DNA from: Pseudomonadota bacterium
GTDB lineage: Bacteria > Pseudomonadota > Gammaproteobacteria > Steroidobacterales > Steroidobacteraceae
DNA length: 43,783 bases
Direction of reading: 5' to 3'
Assembly: GCA_021780395.1 (NCBI GenBank)
Contig: JAJXYU010000187.1
Coordinates: 1-43,783, forward strand
This document shows, piece after piece, positions 24,610-33,058 of the stretch; the stretch's first letter is position 1, and every line of letters begins with the position of its first letter. The notes beneath the pieces were generated by a model, which was not told the DNA's origin, did not search any database, and saw only the letters and a list, made by a program, of their open reading frames with translations. Position numbers and translations under genes: made by a program.

Positions 24610-24649
24610 GCCTTACGAGTCGCAATCGAACAGGCAAGGAGCGGCGACG

Positions 24650-25564
<915 letters not shown>

Positions 25565-25589
25565 CGCCGGGCGGGCGTACGGCGTTTCG

Positions 25590-26819
25590 TCAGCCGAGAC
25601 GCAGCCCGCGGCGCTTCTCGAAGCGTCCGGTCTGCAGATTCTGGTATTCGGCTTCCATCACGACGACCCGGTTGCGACCCTGGCCCTTCGCGCTGTAGAG
25701 CGCTTCGTCCGCCAGCTGGATCAGGCCCTCGGGACTGCGCGACGCGGTCGGCAGGATATAGGCGGCGCCGATGCTCACGGTCAGCCGGCTCGCGACCGGG
25801 GACGCCTCGTGCAGGAAGTTGAGTTCGGCGATCGAACGCTGGATGCGGGTCGAGACCTCCGCGACGTACTCCCGGCTCGCCTCGTAGAGGACCAGCGCGA
25901 ATTCCTCGCCGCCGTAGCGGGCGACGAAGTCGAGCGGGCGCCGGGCACACTGGCTCAAGGTCGCGGCGACCGCCCGCAGGCACTCGTCGCCGGCCTGGTG
26001 ACCGTAGCGATCGTTGTATTCCTTGAAGCAGTCGATGTCGACGAGCAGCACGGCGATTCGTTGGGCGTCGCGAACCGCCTGCTGCCAGACGCGCTGGATG
26101 TGCAGGTCGAACATCCGCCGGTTCTGGATCCCGGTGAGTCCGTCCCGCGCAACCAGTTCGCGCAGCAAGCCGGTCTCGAGGAATCGAAACCGGCTGGTGC
26201 GCTCCTGCATGTACGCGACCGACGCGCCGATCAGGTTCGCGGCGACGAGCGTGAGCGCGTCGTAGCCGAACTCGGTCCCCGGCAGCGCCATCAGGTGACC
26301 GGCCGCCAGATACGCGAGCAACACGAGGAAATTGACCGCGAGCGCCGCGTAGAAGTCCAGGCCCGCGAGAAAGTACACGTACATCGCCGTCACGATCATC
26401 GCCGGAAACAGGAACTGGGCCCCGCCGAGCGAGGTCACGACCTGGATCGCGACCTGGCTCAGACCGCAGGCCGTGAAGGCGACGATCGCGAGCGGCGGGT
26501 AGATCCTCTGCCGATTGGGCGAAAAGCTCGCCGCCAGCACGATCACGAGCAGCGGCACCGTGAACGCGACGTCGATGGTGCCCGGGATGCGATCCAGCGC
26601 GCGACCCAGCACGAGCGCGTCCATCGCGGACAGGGCGATCGCGATCGCGATCGCGAGCACGAGATTCGCGCGGATGTAGCCGAGCGACTCCTCGAGCCGG
26701 GCGCGTCGGAACACCACCTCGAGCTCGCGGCCGAACCGCAACCACGGAAACCCGTCCTTCAGTTGCCGCGCGTGCGGCAAGTCGGGGAGGTCCTCCGTCA
26801 ACGACGAATTCATCCGCAT
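25590..26819 (-). CDS. Membrane-bound diguanylate cyclase (GGDEF)
   Basis: A 409-residue protein. About six hydrophobic helices (residues 45-200) form an N-terminal membrane sensor of no recognised type. A short coiled linker (MQERTSRFRFLETGLLRELV) joins it to a GGDEF domain starting DGLTGIQNRRMFD, with DIDCFKEYNDRYGHQAGDECL and the active site RYGGEEFALVL (residues 303-307). RPLD, five residues before GGEEF, is an intact RxxD inhibitory I-site. So it should make cyclic di-GMP from GTP and be product-inhibited. There is no EAL domain. ATG 26813 six bases downstream is an equally possible start. It lies downstream of gshA on the same strand, 158 bases away. Confidence 0.92.
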   Translation of the reverse strand: MRMNSSLTEDLPDLPHARQLKDGFPWLRFGRELEVVFRRARLEESLGYIRANLVLAIAIAIALSAMDALVLGRALDRIPGTIDVAFTVPLLVIVLAASFSPNRQRIYPPLAIVAFTACGLSQVAIQVVTSLGGAQFLFPAMIVTAMYVYFLAGLDFYAALAVNFLVLLAYLAAGHLMALPGTEFGYDALTLVAANLIGASVAYMQERTSRFRFLETGLLRELVARDGLTGIQNRRMFDLHIQRVWQQAVRDAQRIAVLLVDIDCFKEYNDRYGHQAGDECLRAVAATLSQCARRPLDFVARYGGEEFALVLYEASREYVAEVSTRIQRSIAELNFLHEASPVASRLTVSIGAAYILPTASRSPEGLIQLADEALYSAKGQGRNRVVVMEAEYQNLQTGRFEKRRGLRLG

Positions 26820-26977
26820 GGACGCATTGGACCGAAACGCGGGCGCGGGCGCTGCGACCTACGGCACAGGCTTGCAGATCCCGCGGGAGTCCCGCGGCGA
26901 AAAAGCGTGAACGCCGCCGCGGTTTCCCCTCCCACGCCGATCCGGATCGCGTTATGTCAAATGAAACGAGCCCGCGA
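26820..26977. other. Gap between gshA and the GGDEF gene
   Basis: This 158-base gap holds a GC-rich hairpin CCGCGGG-agt-CCCGCGG (26881-26897) with no T-run following on either strand. It also holds an isolated leftward TTGACA (26955-26960) without a matching -10. The promoter of the GGDEF gene may lie here, but I cannot fix it. Confidence 0.3.
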
Positions 26978-28558
26978 TCAGCCGGTCAGGTATCGCGCGA
27001 GATAGGTCTCGAAATCGTCCCGGTCGCCCGCCTCGATGCGTCGTTGCTGCGCGTGCGACTCCTCGGCCGCGATCGCGAACTCGGCGAGCCGGCTCTCGTT
27101 CGGCGGATACAGGCCGAGGAAGTAGTCCTTGTGGACGCGCGACATGCGCAACGCGAACTGGAAGAAGGTCTCCCCGGCATCGCGCATCTCGGCGAGCAGC
27201 CGGGCCGACGGCGTCGCGGCCGGATCCTCGATCTTCTCTCGCTGGCGCACCAGCGATCCGCGGTAGGGTGCCGCGGGGTTGTCCTGATCGAGGAGCTCGC
27301 AGACCGCCTCCAGGTCGTCGAGCAGCTCACGCGCCCACTCGCGCATCGGTCGATCCCGCCCGTCGAAGCGCAGGCTCAGACCGGGCTCGCGTCCGCGCCG
27401 CGCGACGGTCACGTGATTGCGATCGAGCGCCTGCTGCTCGTCGCGCTCGATCGGCGGACTGTCGCGCAACAGGCACAACGCGAGGAACGCCTCGGCGAAG
27501 CGCAACGTGTCCTGATTCACCCCGACCGGATCGAACACGCTGACGTCGAGCGCCCTCATCTCGAGGTATTCGACGCCACCCCGCTCGAGCGCCCGCGTCG
27601 GCCGCTCGCCCGACCGGACCACGCGCTTCGGGCGGATGAAACTGTAGTACTCGTTGCCGACCTGCAGGACGTTCGCGCTGAGCTGTCGGTACTCTCCGCC
27701 GACCTTGACCCCGAGCTTCTCGTAGCCTGGAAACGGCGTCCGGATCGCGTGATTGAGGTCGCGGACGTAAGCTTGCAGGCTATTCACCGACACGCTCACC
27801 GTGGCCTGATTCTTGTTGCGGTAGCCGATGTCGCTCATCCTGAGCGAGGTCGCATACGGCTCGTACAAGGTATCGGCATCGAGCGCCGGCAGATCGTGGT
27901 CGCGTCCTGCCAGGAAGGCCCGACTGACCGCTGGCGAGGTCCCGAACAAGTAGAGGATCAACCAGCCGAAGCGCCGGTAATTGCGCAACGCTGCAAAGTA
28001 CGCGTCCGAGACGAACGCCGTGTCCACCGCGCCCGCCCCCTCGAGAGGCGCGAGCGCCTCCCACAGGGACGCCGGAAACGAATAGTTGAAGTGCACGCCG
28101 GCGATCGCCTGCATCATGCGTCCGTAACGCAGGCTGAGCCCGTTGCGGTAGATCGTCTTCAGTCGGCCGACGTTCGACGGTCCGTAACGTGCGATCGGGA
28201 TCTCCTCGTCGGAGCGCACCGCGCAGGGCATGCTCGTCGCCCAGAGCATCTCGTCGCCGAGATGCCGATACACGAACTGGTGCAGGTCGCACAGGTATTG
28301 CAGCAGTTCCCAGCTCTGGCCGAACGGCGGCGTGACCAACTCGATCAAGGCTTCGGAGAAGTCGGTGGTGATCCGCGGGTTCGTCAATGCGGCGCCGAGC
28401 GCCGGCGGATGCGCGGTCTGCGCGATCTGCCCGTGCGGGGTGACCCGCAAGGCCTCCTTCTCGACGCCCTTGCGGCCGCCGCACAGCACGCCGCGCTGCC
28501 CGGAATTGACCAGCGCCGCGACGCGGCGCTCGAAACGCTTGTCGGTGAATTCACGCAT
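26978..28558 (-). CDS. gshA: Glutamate-cysteine ligase (type 1)
   Basis: A 526-residue enzyme of the E. coli class (518 residues) that joins glutamate and cysteine in the first step of glutathione synthesis. Motifs are GRKGVEKEALRVTPHGQIAQTAHP at the N-terminus, ITTDFSEALIELVTPP, MLWATSMPC, RYGRMMQAIAGVHFNYSFP, DIGYRNKNQATVSVSVNSL and VEYLEMRALDVSVFDPVG. ATG 28558 gives the family-typical start; an in-frame TTG 9 bases upstream is an alternative. It is divergent from the thiolase gene across 108 bases. gshB is not in the window; glyoxalase I is a glutathione user here. Confidence 0.96.
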   Translation of the reverse strand: MREFTDKRFERRVAALVNSGQRGVLCGGRKGVEKEALRVTPHGQIAQTAHPPALGAALTNPRITTDFSEALIELVTPPFGQSWELLQYLCDLHQFVYRHLGDEMLWATSMPCAVRSDEEIPIARYGPSNVGRLKTIYRNGLSLRYGRMMQAIAGVHFNYSFPASLWEALAPLEGAGAVDTAFVSDAYFAALRNYRRFGWLILYLFGTSPAVSRAFLAGRDHDLPALDADTLYEPYATSLRMSDIGYRNKNQATVSVSVNSLQAYVRDLNHAIRTPFPGYEKLGVKVGGEYRQLSANVLQVGNEYYSFIRPKRVVRSGERPTRALERGGVEYLEMRALDVSVFDPVGVNQDTLRFAEAFLALCLLRDSPPIERDEQQALDRNHVTVARRGREPGLSLRFDGRDRPMREWARELLDDLEAVCELLDQDNPAAPYRGSLVRQREKIEDPAATPSARLLAEMRDAGETFFQFALRMSRVHKDYFLGLYPPNESRLAEFAIAAEESHAQQRRIEAGDRDDFETYLARYLTG

Positions 28559-28666
28559 CGTGTCCAAGGATACCTGAACACGCCCGGCATTTTCCCGCGC
28601 GCCCGGGTTCTGCGCGCCCGGCGCCGGGTCCATAATGCGCGCGAGCTTCGAACGGAGGGGCGAACC

Positions 28667-29953
28667 ATGCTGGTCGGCACGAAGACTCGGCGCGTCGCGA
28701 TCGTCGGCGGTACTCGCATTCCATTCGCCCGGGGTCACGGGGCGTACGCCGAGGTCGGAAATCCGCAGATGCTCACCGCGGCGCTCGCCGGACTCGTCGA
28801 GCGCTTCGGGCTGCGCGGGCAATGCGTGGGCGAGGTCGCCGCCGGCGCGGTGATCAAGCACCCGAGCCAATGGAACCTCGCCCGCGAGTGCGTGCTGGAT
28901 TCGGGCCTCGCGCCGCAGACGCCGGCGGTCGATCTGCAACGCGCCTGCGGCACGAGCCTCGAAGCGGCGATCCTGGTCGCGAACAAGATCGCGCTCGGAC
29001 AGATCGACGCCGGAATCGCCGGCGGCGTCGACACGGTGAGCGATCCGCCGATCGGATTCCCGCGAAGTTTTCAGCGCCTGCTGCTCCGCAGCCACCGCGG
29101 GAGGACGGCCGGCGCCCGGATCGCGCCGTGGCTCGGGCTGCGTCCGCGACACTTCAAGCCGGTGCTGCCGGGCGTCGCGGAGCCGCGCACCGGCCTGTCG
29201 ATGGGCGAGAGCACCGAATGGATGGTGAAGCAGTGGCAGATCCCGCGCGAGGAGCAGGACCGGCTCGCGCTGCAGAGCCATCGCAATGCATCCGCCGCCT
29301 ACGCCGAGGGTTTCTACTCGGACCTGGTGATCCCGTACCTCGGCCTCGCGCGCGACGACAACGTCCGCGATGACACGAGCCTGGAGAAGCTCGCACGGCT
29401 GTCGCCGGTCTTCGACCGGTCGGCGGGCGGCACGCTGACCGCCGGCAACTCGACCCCGATGACCGACGGTGCCTCGGCGGTGCTGCTGGCATCCGAGGCA
29501 TGGGCGCGGGCGCGCGACCTGCCGGTGCTCGCGTACCTCGCCTACGGCAAGGTCGCCGCGGTCGACTACGTCGATCACCGGGAAGGCCTGCTGATGGCGC
29601 CCGCGTACGCCGTTCCGAGGATGCTCGCCGATGCCGGGCTGGCGCTGACCGATTTCGATTTCTACGAGATCCACGAAGCCTTCGCCGGCCAGGTGCTGTG
29701 CACGCTGAAGGCATGGACCGATCCCGCGTTCTGCCGCGACCGGCTCGGTCGATCCGAGGTGCTCGGCGCGATCGATCGCGCGAAGCTCAACGTCAAGGGG
29801 GGCAGCGTCGCGATCGGCCACCCGTTCGCGGCGACGGGTACGCGGATCGTCGCGACGCTCGCGAAGGTTCTCGCCGAGAGCGGGGCGAAGCGCGGCCTGA
29901 TATCGATCTGCACCGCCGGCGGCATGGGCGTGACCGCGATCCTGGAGCGTTGA
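28667..29953 (+). CDS. Thiolase (acetyl-CoA acyltransferase, FadI-like)
   Basis: A 428-residue thiolase. The nucleophile is Cys94 in LQRACGTSLEAAI, the catalytic His is in GGSVAIGHPFAATGTR, and the second Cys is in SICTAGGMGVTAILE. NLARECVLDSGLAPQTPAVDL and SMGESTEWMVKQWQIPREEQD resemble the FadI/trifunctional-enzyme beta-subunit and related acetyl-CoA acetyltransferases. It either cleaves 3-ketoacyl-CoA (beta-oxidation) or condenses acetyl-CoA. ATG 28667 has an excellent ribosome-binding site (GGAGGGG), and CATAAT at 28631-28636 may be its -10. No hydratase/dehydrogenase partner is adjacent, so a role in beta-oxidation is not established. Confidence 0.9.
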   Translation: MLVGTKTRRVAIVGGTRIPFARGHGAYAEVGNPQMLTAALAGLVERFGLRGQCVGEVAAGAVIKHPSQWNLARECVLDSGLAPQTPAVDLQRACGTSLEAAILVANKIALGQIDAGIAGGVDTVSDPPIGFPRSFQRLLLRSHRGRTAGARIAPWLGLRPRHFKPVLPGVAEPRTGLSMGESTEWMVKQWQIPREEQDRLALQSHRNASAAYAEGFYSDLVIPYLGLARDDNVRDDTSLEKLARLSPVFDRSAGGTLTAGNSTPMTDGASAVLLASEAWARARDLPVLAYLAYGKVAAVDYVDHREGLLMAPAYAVPRMLADAGLALTDFDFYEIHEAFAGQVLCTLKAWTDPAFCRDRLGRSEVLGAIDRAKLNVKGGSVAIGHPFAATGTRIVATLAKVLAESGAKRGLISICTAGGMGVTAILER

Positions 29954-29960
29954 CGGCGCC

Positions 29961-29990
29961 TTGAGCCGCGGCGAGCGAACGCGCTATTCT
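29961..29990 (+). promoter_or_regulatory. Candidate sigma-70 promoter for the dienelactone hydrolase gene
   Basis: TTGAGC (29961-29966), an 18-base spacer and TATTCT (29985-29990) lie in the 67-base gap after the thiolase gene, 30 bases ahead of ATG 30021. This suggests the downstream genes can be transcribed independently of the thiolase gene. Confidence 0.45.
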
Positions 29991-30020
29991 CACCGACCCC
30001 GATTGGCGGAGCATCGAACC

Positions 30021-30680
30021 ATGGGAAGCACCATCGACCTGAAGGCGTCGGACGGACACCGCTTGAACGCGTATCTCGCGGAGCCGAACGGCAAGCCGCG
30101 CGGCGGGATCGTCGTGATTCAGGAGATCTTCGGCGTGACGCGCCACATTCGCGCGGTCGCAGACCAATACGCGGCGGCCGGATTCCTCGCGATCGCGCCG
30201 GCGCTGTTCGATCGGATCCAGCCCGGGATCGACGTCCCGTACACGGACATCCAGACGGGCTTCGCCCACATGCAGAAGCTGCAGAACGAGCAGGTCATGC
30301 TCGACGTGCGCGCCGCGGTCGACCGGGTCGCGGCGGCAGGCAAGGTCGGCGTCGTCGGCTTCTGCTGGGGCGGCACGATGACCTATCTCGCGGCGGCACG
30401 CCTGCCGATCGCGGCCGCGATTTCGTACTACGGCGGCGGGACCTCGCAGTATCTGGCGGAAAAGCCCCGTTGCCCGATCCTGTTCCATTACGGCGAGCTC
30501 GACGCCCACATCCCGATGTCGCAGGTCGACGAGGTTCGGGCCGCGAACCCCGGAGCGACGTTCCATCTGTACAAGGCGGAACACGGCTTCAACTGCACCG
30601 ATCGGTCGAGCTTCGAACCGGCGAGCGCGAAGCTCGCGCTCGAGCGAAGCCTCGAATTCTTCCATCGTCACGTCGGCTGA
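30021..30680 (+). CDS. Dienelactone hydrolase family protein
   Basis: A 219-residue alpha/beta-hydrolase of the dienelactone hydrolase family. The cysteine nucleophile is Cys115 in VGFCWGGTMTYLAA, the acid is in HYGELDAHIP, and the histidine is in YKAEHGFNCTD. VVIQEIFGVTRHIRAVADQYAAAGF is the conserved N-terminal region with the family Glu. The family opens lactone or ester bonds; most such bacterial proteins are not true dienelactone enzymes and substrates are unknown. ATG 30021 is chosen over a start 60 bases upstream, which would overlap the proposed promoter. gabD follows after 25 bases and may be cotranscribed. Confidence 0.92.
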   Translation: MGSTIDLKASDGHRLNAYLAEPNGKPRGGIVVIQEIFGVTRHIRAVADQYAAAGFLAIAPALFDRIQPGIDVPYTDIQTGFAHMQKLQNEQVMLDVRAAVDRVAAAGKVGVVGFCWGGTMTYLAAARLPIAAAISYYGGGTSQYLAEKPRCPILFHYGELDAHIPMSQVDEVRAANPGATFHLYKAEHGFNCTDRSSFEPASAKLALERSLEFFHRHVG

Positions 30681-30705
30681 CGCCGCGACCCGGGGACACT
30701 CGAAG

Positions 30706-32163
30706 ATGATCAAACTGCGCGACCAGAATCTGCTGCGTCAATCCTGTTACGTGGACGGCCGCTGGCTGTCGGCCGACGGGGGCGCGACCCTGCCGGTGCA
30801 CAACCCGGCGACCGGCGAGACGCTCGGCTCGATCCCGAACATGGGCACCAGCGAGACGCGGTTGGCGATCGAGGCCGCGGCAAGTGCGTTTCCCGCGTGG
30901 GCGGCGCGCACCGCGAAGGACCGCGCGGTGCTGTTGCGACGCTGGTACGAGCTGATCCTCGCGCATCTCGACGATCTCGCGGTGCTGATGACCGCCGAGC
31001 AGGGCAAGCCCCTCGCCGAATCGAAGGGCGAGATCGCTTACGCAGCGTCGTTCATCGAATGGTTCGCGGAAGAAGGCAAGCGGGTCTACGGCGACGTGAT
31101 CCCGAGCCACCAGCCGGACAAGCGCATTCTCGTGCTGCGACAGCCGGTCGGCGTGGTCGCCGCGATCACGCCGTGGAACTTCCCGGCGGCGATGATCACC
31201 CGCAAGGCGGGCCCGGCACTCGCGGCCGGATGCACCTTCGTGTGCAAGCCCGCGACCCAGACGCCGTTCTCGGCACTCGCGCTCGCGGAGCTCGCCGACC
31301 GGGCCGGCATCCCCAAGGGCGTGTTCAACGTCCTCACCGGCTCCGCGACGCAGATCGGCGGCGAGATGACCTCGAATCCGCTCGTGCGCAAGCTGACGTT
31401 CACCGGCTCGACCGAGATCGGCAAGAAACTGATGGCGCAGTGCGCCAGCACGATGAAGAAGGTGTCGATGGAACTCGGCGGCAACGCGCCGTTCATCGTG
31501 TTCGACGACGCCGACCTCGACGCGGCCGTGCAGGGCGCGATCACGAGCAAGTACCGCAACACCGGGCAGACCTGTGTCTGCGCGAACCGGCTGCTCGTTC
31601 AGGACGGCGTGTACGAGGAGTTCGCGCGCAGACTCGGCGCCGCCGTCGCGGCGCTGCGGATCGGCGACGGCTTGGCCGGTGCGACCGATCAGGGACCGCT
31701 GATCGACTCGAAGGCGCTCGCGAAGGTGGAGGAGCACGTAGCGGACGCCGTCGCCAAGGGCGCGAAGGTCGTCGCGGGCGGACGACGCCATGCGCTCGGC
31801 GGAACCTTCTTCGAGCCGACGGTGCTCACCGACGTGACGCCGGCGATGGCGGTCGCGCGGGAGGAAACGTTCGGACCGGTCGCTCCGCTGTTCCGGTTCA
31901 AGACCGAAGCCGAAGCGATTGCGATGGCGAACGACACCGAATTCGGCCTCGCGGCGTATCTCTACACGCGCGACCTCGCGCGTAGCTGGCGAGTCTCGGA
32001 GGCGCTGGAGTACGGAATCGTCGGCTTGAACACCGGATTGATCTCGACCGAGGTTGCACCGTTCGGCGGCGTCAAGGAGTCGGGCACCGGCCGCGAGGGA
32101 TCCAAGTACGGGATCCTCGACTTCACCGAGATCAAGTATTTGTGCGTGGGCGGGATCAGCTGA
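30706..32163 (+). CDS. gabD: NAD(P)-dependent succinate-semialdehyde dehydrogenase
   Basis: A 485-residue aldehyde dehydrogenase of the GabD type. The general base is Glu256 in VSMELGGNAPFIVF and the catalytic nucleophile Cys290 in TGQTCVCANRLLV, the redox Cys-x-Cys characteristic of succinate-semialdehyde dehydrogenases. ITPWNFPAAMITRKAGPALAAGCTFVCKPA and TFTGSTEIGKKLM bind the cofactor; EVAPFGGVKESGTGREGSKYGI closes the protein. It oxidises succinate semialdehyde to succinate, or a close aldehyde such as glutarate semialdehyde. No gabT lies nearby. It overlaps the following VOC gene by 22 bases. Confidence 0.93.
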   Translation: MIKLRDQNLLRQSCYVDGRWLSADGGATLPVHNPATGETLGSIPNMGTSETRLAIEAAASAFPAWAARTAKDRAVLLRRWYELILAHLDDLAVLMTAEQGKPLAESKGEIAYAASFIEWFAEEGKRVYGDVIPSHQPDKRILVLRQPVGVVAAITPWNFPAAMITRKAGPALAAGCTFVCKPATQTPFSALALAELADRAGIPKGVFNVLTGSATQIGGEMTSNPLVRKLTFTGSTEIGKKLMAQCASTMKKVSMELGGNAPFIVFDDADLDAAVQGAITSKYRNTGQTCVCANRLLVQDGVYEEFARRLGAAVAALRIGDGLAGATDQGPLIDSKALAKVEEHVADAVAKGAKVVAGGRRHALGGTFFEPTVLTDVTPAMAVAREETFGPVAPLFRFKTEAEAIAMANDTEFGLAAYLYTRDLARSWRVSEALEYGIVGLNTGLISTEVAPFGGVKESGTGREGSKYGILDFTEIKYLCVGGIS

Positions 32164-32867
32164 GATTCCTCGAGCTTTCGGTGCCCGCGCAGGATCTGCG
32201 CGCGGCGACCGAATTCTACGCAGGGCTCGGTTTTTCGCTCGCCGAGGTCGGCGAGACCCGCCGCTATCCGTACGCCGTGGCCACGGACGGCCGCGTCAGC
32301 ATCGGAATGCACGGCGTCGAGGACCTCGCGCCGACGGTGAGCTTCGTGCGACCGGATCTGGTCGCCCATCTGGATCGGTACGAATCGCTCGGCGTCACGC
32401 TCGAACTGCGCCGTCTCGGCGGCGACGTGTTCAACGAGATCGGGTGGCGCGATCCGGGCGGCAATCCGGTCCGACTCCTCGAGGCCCGGACCTTCTCGCC
32501 CCCGCCAACGCCGTCCGGGAACCGAACGGCCTGCGGGTATTTCCGCGAAATCGCGCTGCCGGCGAGCGCCCGCGTCGCCTCGCGCGCCCAGTGGGAGCGC
32601 CTCGGATTCGTCGCGCTCGACGAGGAGGGTCCGCTCGGGTCCTGCACGATCTGTACGAGCGATACCCTGACCCTCGGCCTGTACGAGCCGCGACGCATAC
32701 CCCGCCCCACGGTGGTGTTCGAATCCGACGATCTGCCGCGCGTTTCGACGGCGTTGACCGCACTCGGCACCTCGGTGAACGCGGACACCGACGAGGACGG
32801 CGAGCTCACCAGCCTGCGCTGCGATGCGCCCGAGGGAACGCCGCTGCGGATCCTGCGGGCGGAGTGA
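32142..32867 (+). CDS. Two-domain VOC (glyoxalase/dioxygenase-fold) protein
   Basis: A 241-residue protein with two VOC half-modules. The first (residues 1-115) reads LRFLELSVPAQDLRAATEFYAGLGFSLAEVG and ends IGWRDPGGNPVRLLEAR. The second (about 130-241) has FREIALPASARVASRAQWERLGFVAL and ends CDAPEGTPLRILRAE. Obvious metal ligands (His at strand 1, Glu at strand 8 of each module) are largely missing, so a binding or non-metal role is possible. The start is the GTG at 32142 inside gabD; no ATG is available near the first strand. The 22-base overlap implies translational coupling to gabD. Function not predictable. Confidence 0.72.
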   Translation: MRGRDQLRFLELSVPAQDLRAATEFYAGLGFSLAEVGETRRYPYAVATDGRVSIGMHGVEDLAPTVSFVRPDLVAHLDRYESLGVTLELRRLGGDVFNEIGWRDPGGNPVRLLEARTFSPPPTPSGNRTACGYFREIALPASARVASRAQWERLGFVALDEEGPLGSCTICTSDTLTLGLYEPRRIPRPTVVFESDDLPRVSTALTALGTSVNADTDEDGELTSLRCDAPEGTPLRILRAE

Positions 32868-32943
32868 GGCGCCGCCCGCGGGCACGGTCGCCGCGTCGGC
32901 CTCCCCCGGCGTGCCGATCGGCGGGCCGCGGGGCGGCGCGAGT

Positions 32944-32952
32944 TGCTAGACT
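32944..32952 (+). promoter_or_regulatory. Extended -10 promoter element for the acetyl-CoA hydrolase unit
   Basis: TG-C-TAGACT is an extended -10 (TGnTAnnnT) with no recognisable -35 in the GC-rich sequence before it. Transcription would start near 32959, about 100 bases ahead of the ATG at 33059, leaving room for the two tiny ORFs. Confidence 0.4.
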
Positions 32953-32987
32953 TGGGGTCTCATCGGACTTCAGCGCGGAGGGGCCGC

Positions 32988-33055
32988 ATGCCGATCAGCG
33001 ATTCGCCGGCGCCATGAGCAGCGGCTTCGGTACCCGATCGCGACGGGCGCGCTGA
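32988..33055 (+). other. Two tiny tandem ORFs ahead of the acetyl-CoA hydrolase gene
   Basis: ATG 32988 opens a 9-codon ORF (MPISDSPAP) ending at 33017, with GGAGGGG about 5 bases before it. Its stop overlaps ATG 33014 (ATGA), which opens a 13-codon ORF (MSSGFGTRSRRAR) ending at 33055. Three bases later the main ATG 33059 follows, which has no clear ribosome-binding site of its own. The arrangement fits translational coupling through upstream ORFs, but short ORFs arise easily by chance. Confidence 0.3.
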
Positions 33056-33058
33056 TCC

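Noticed and set aside
26881..26897. Terminator after gshA
   Set aside because: The hairpin is perfect, but the T-run read leftward precedes it instead of following it.
26955..26960. Promoter with perfect TTGACA for the GGDEF gene
   Set aside because: No acceptable -10 hexamer lies 16-18 bases downstream.
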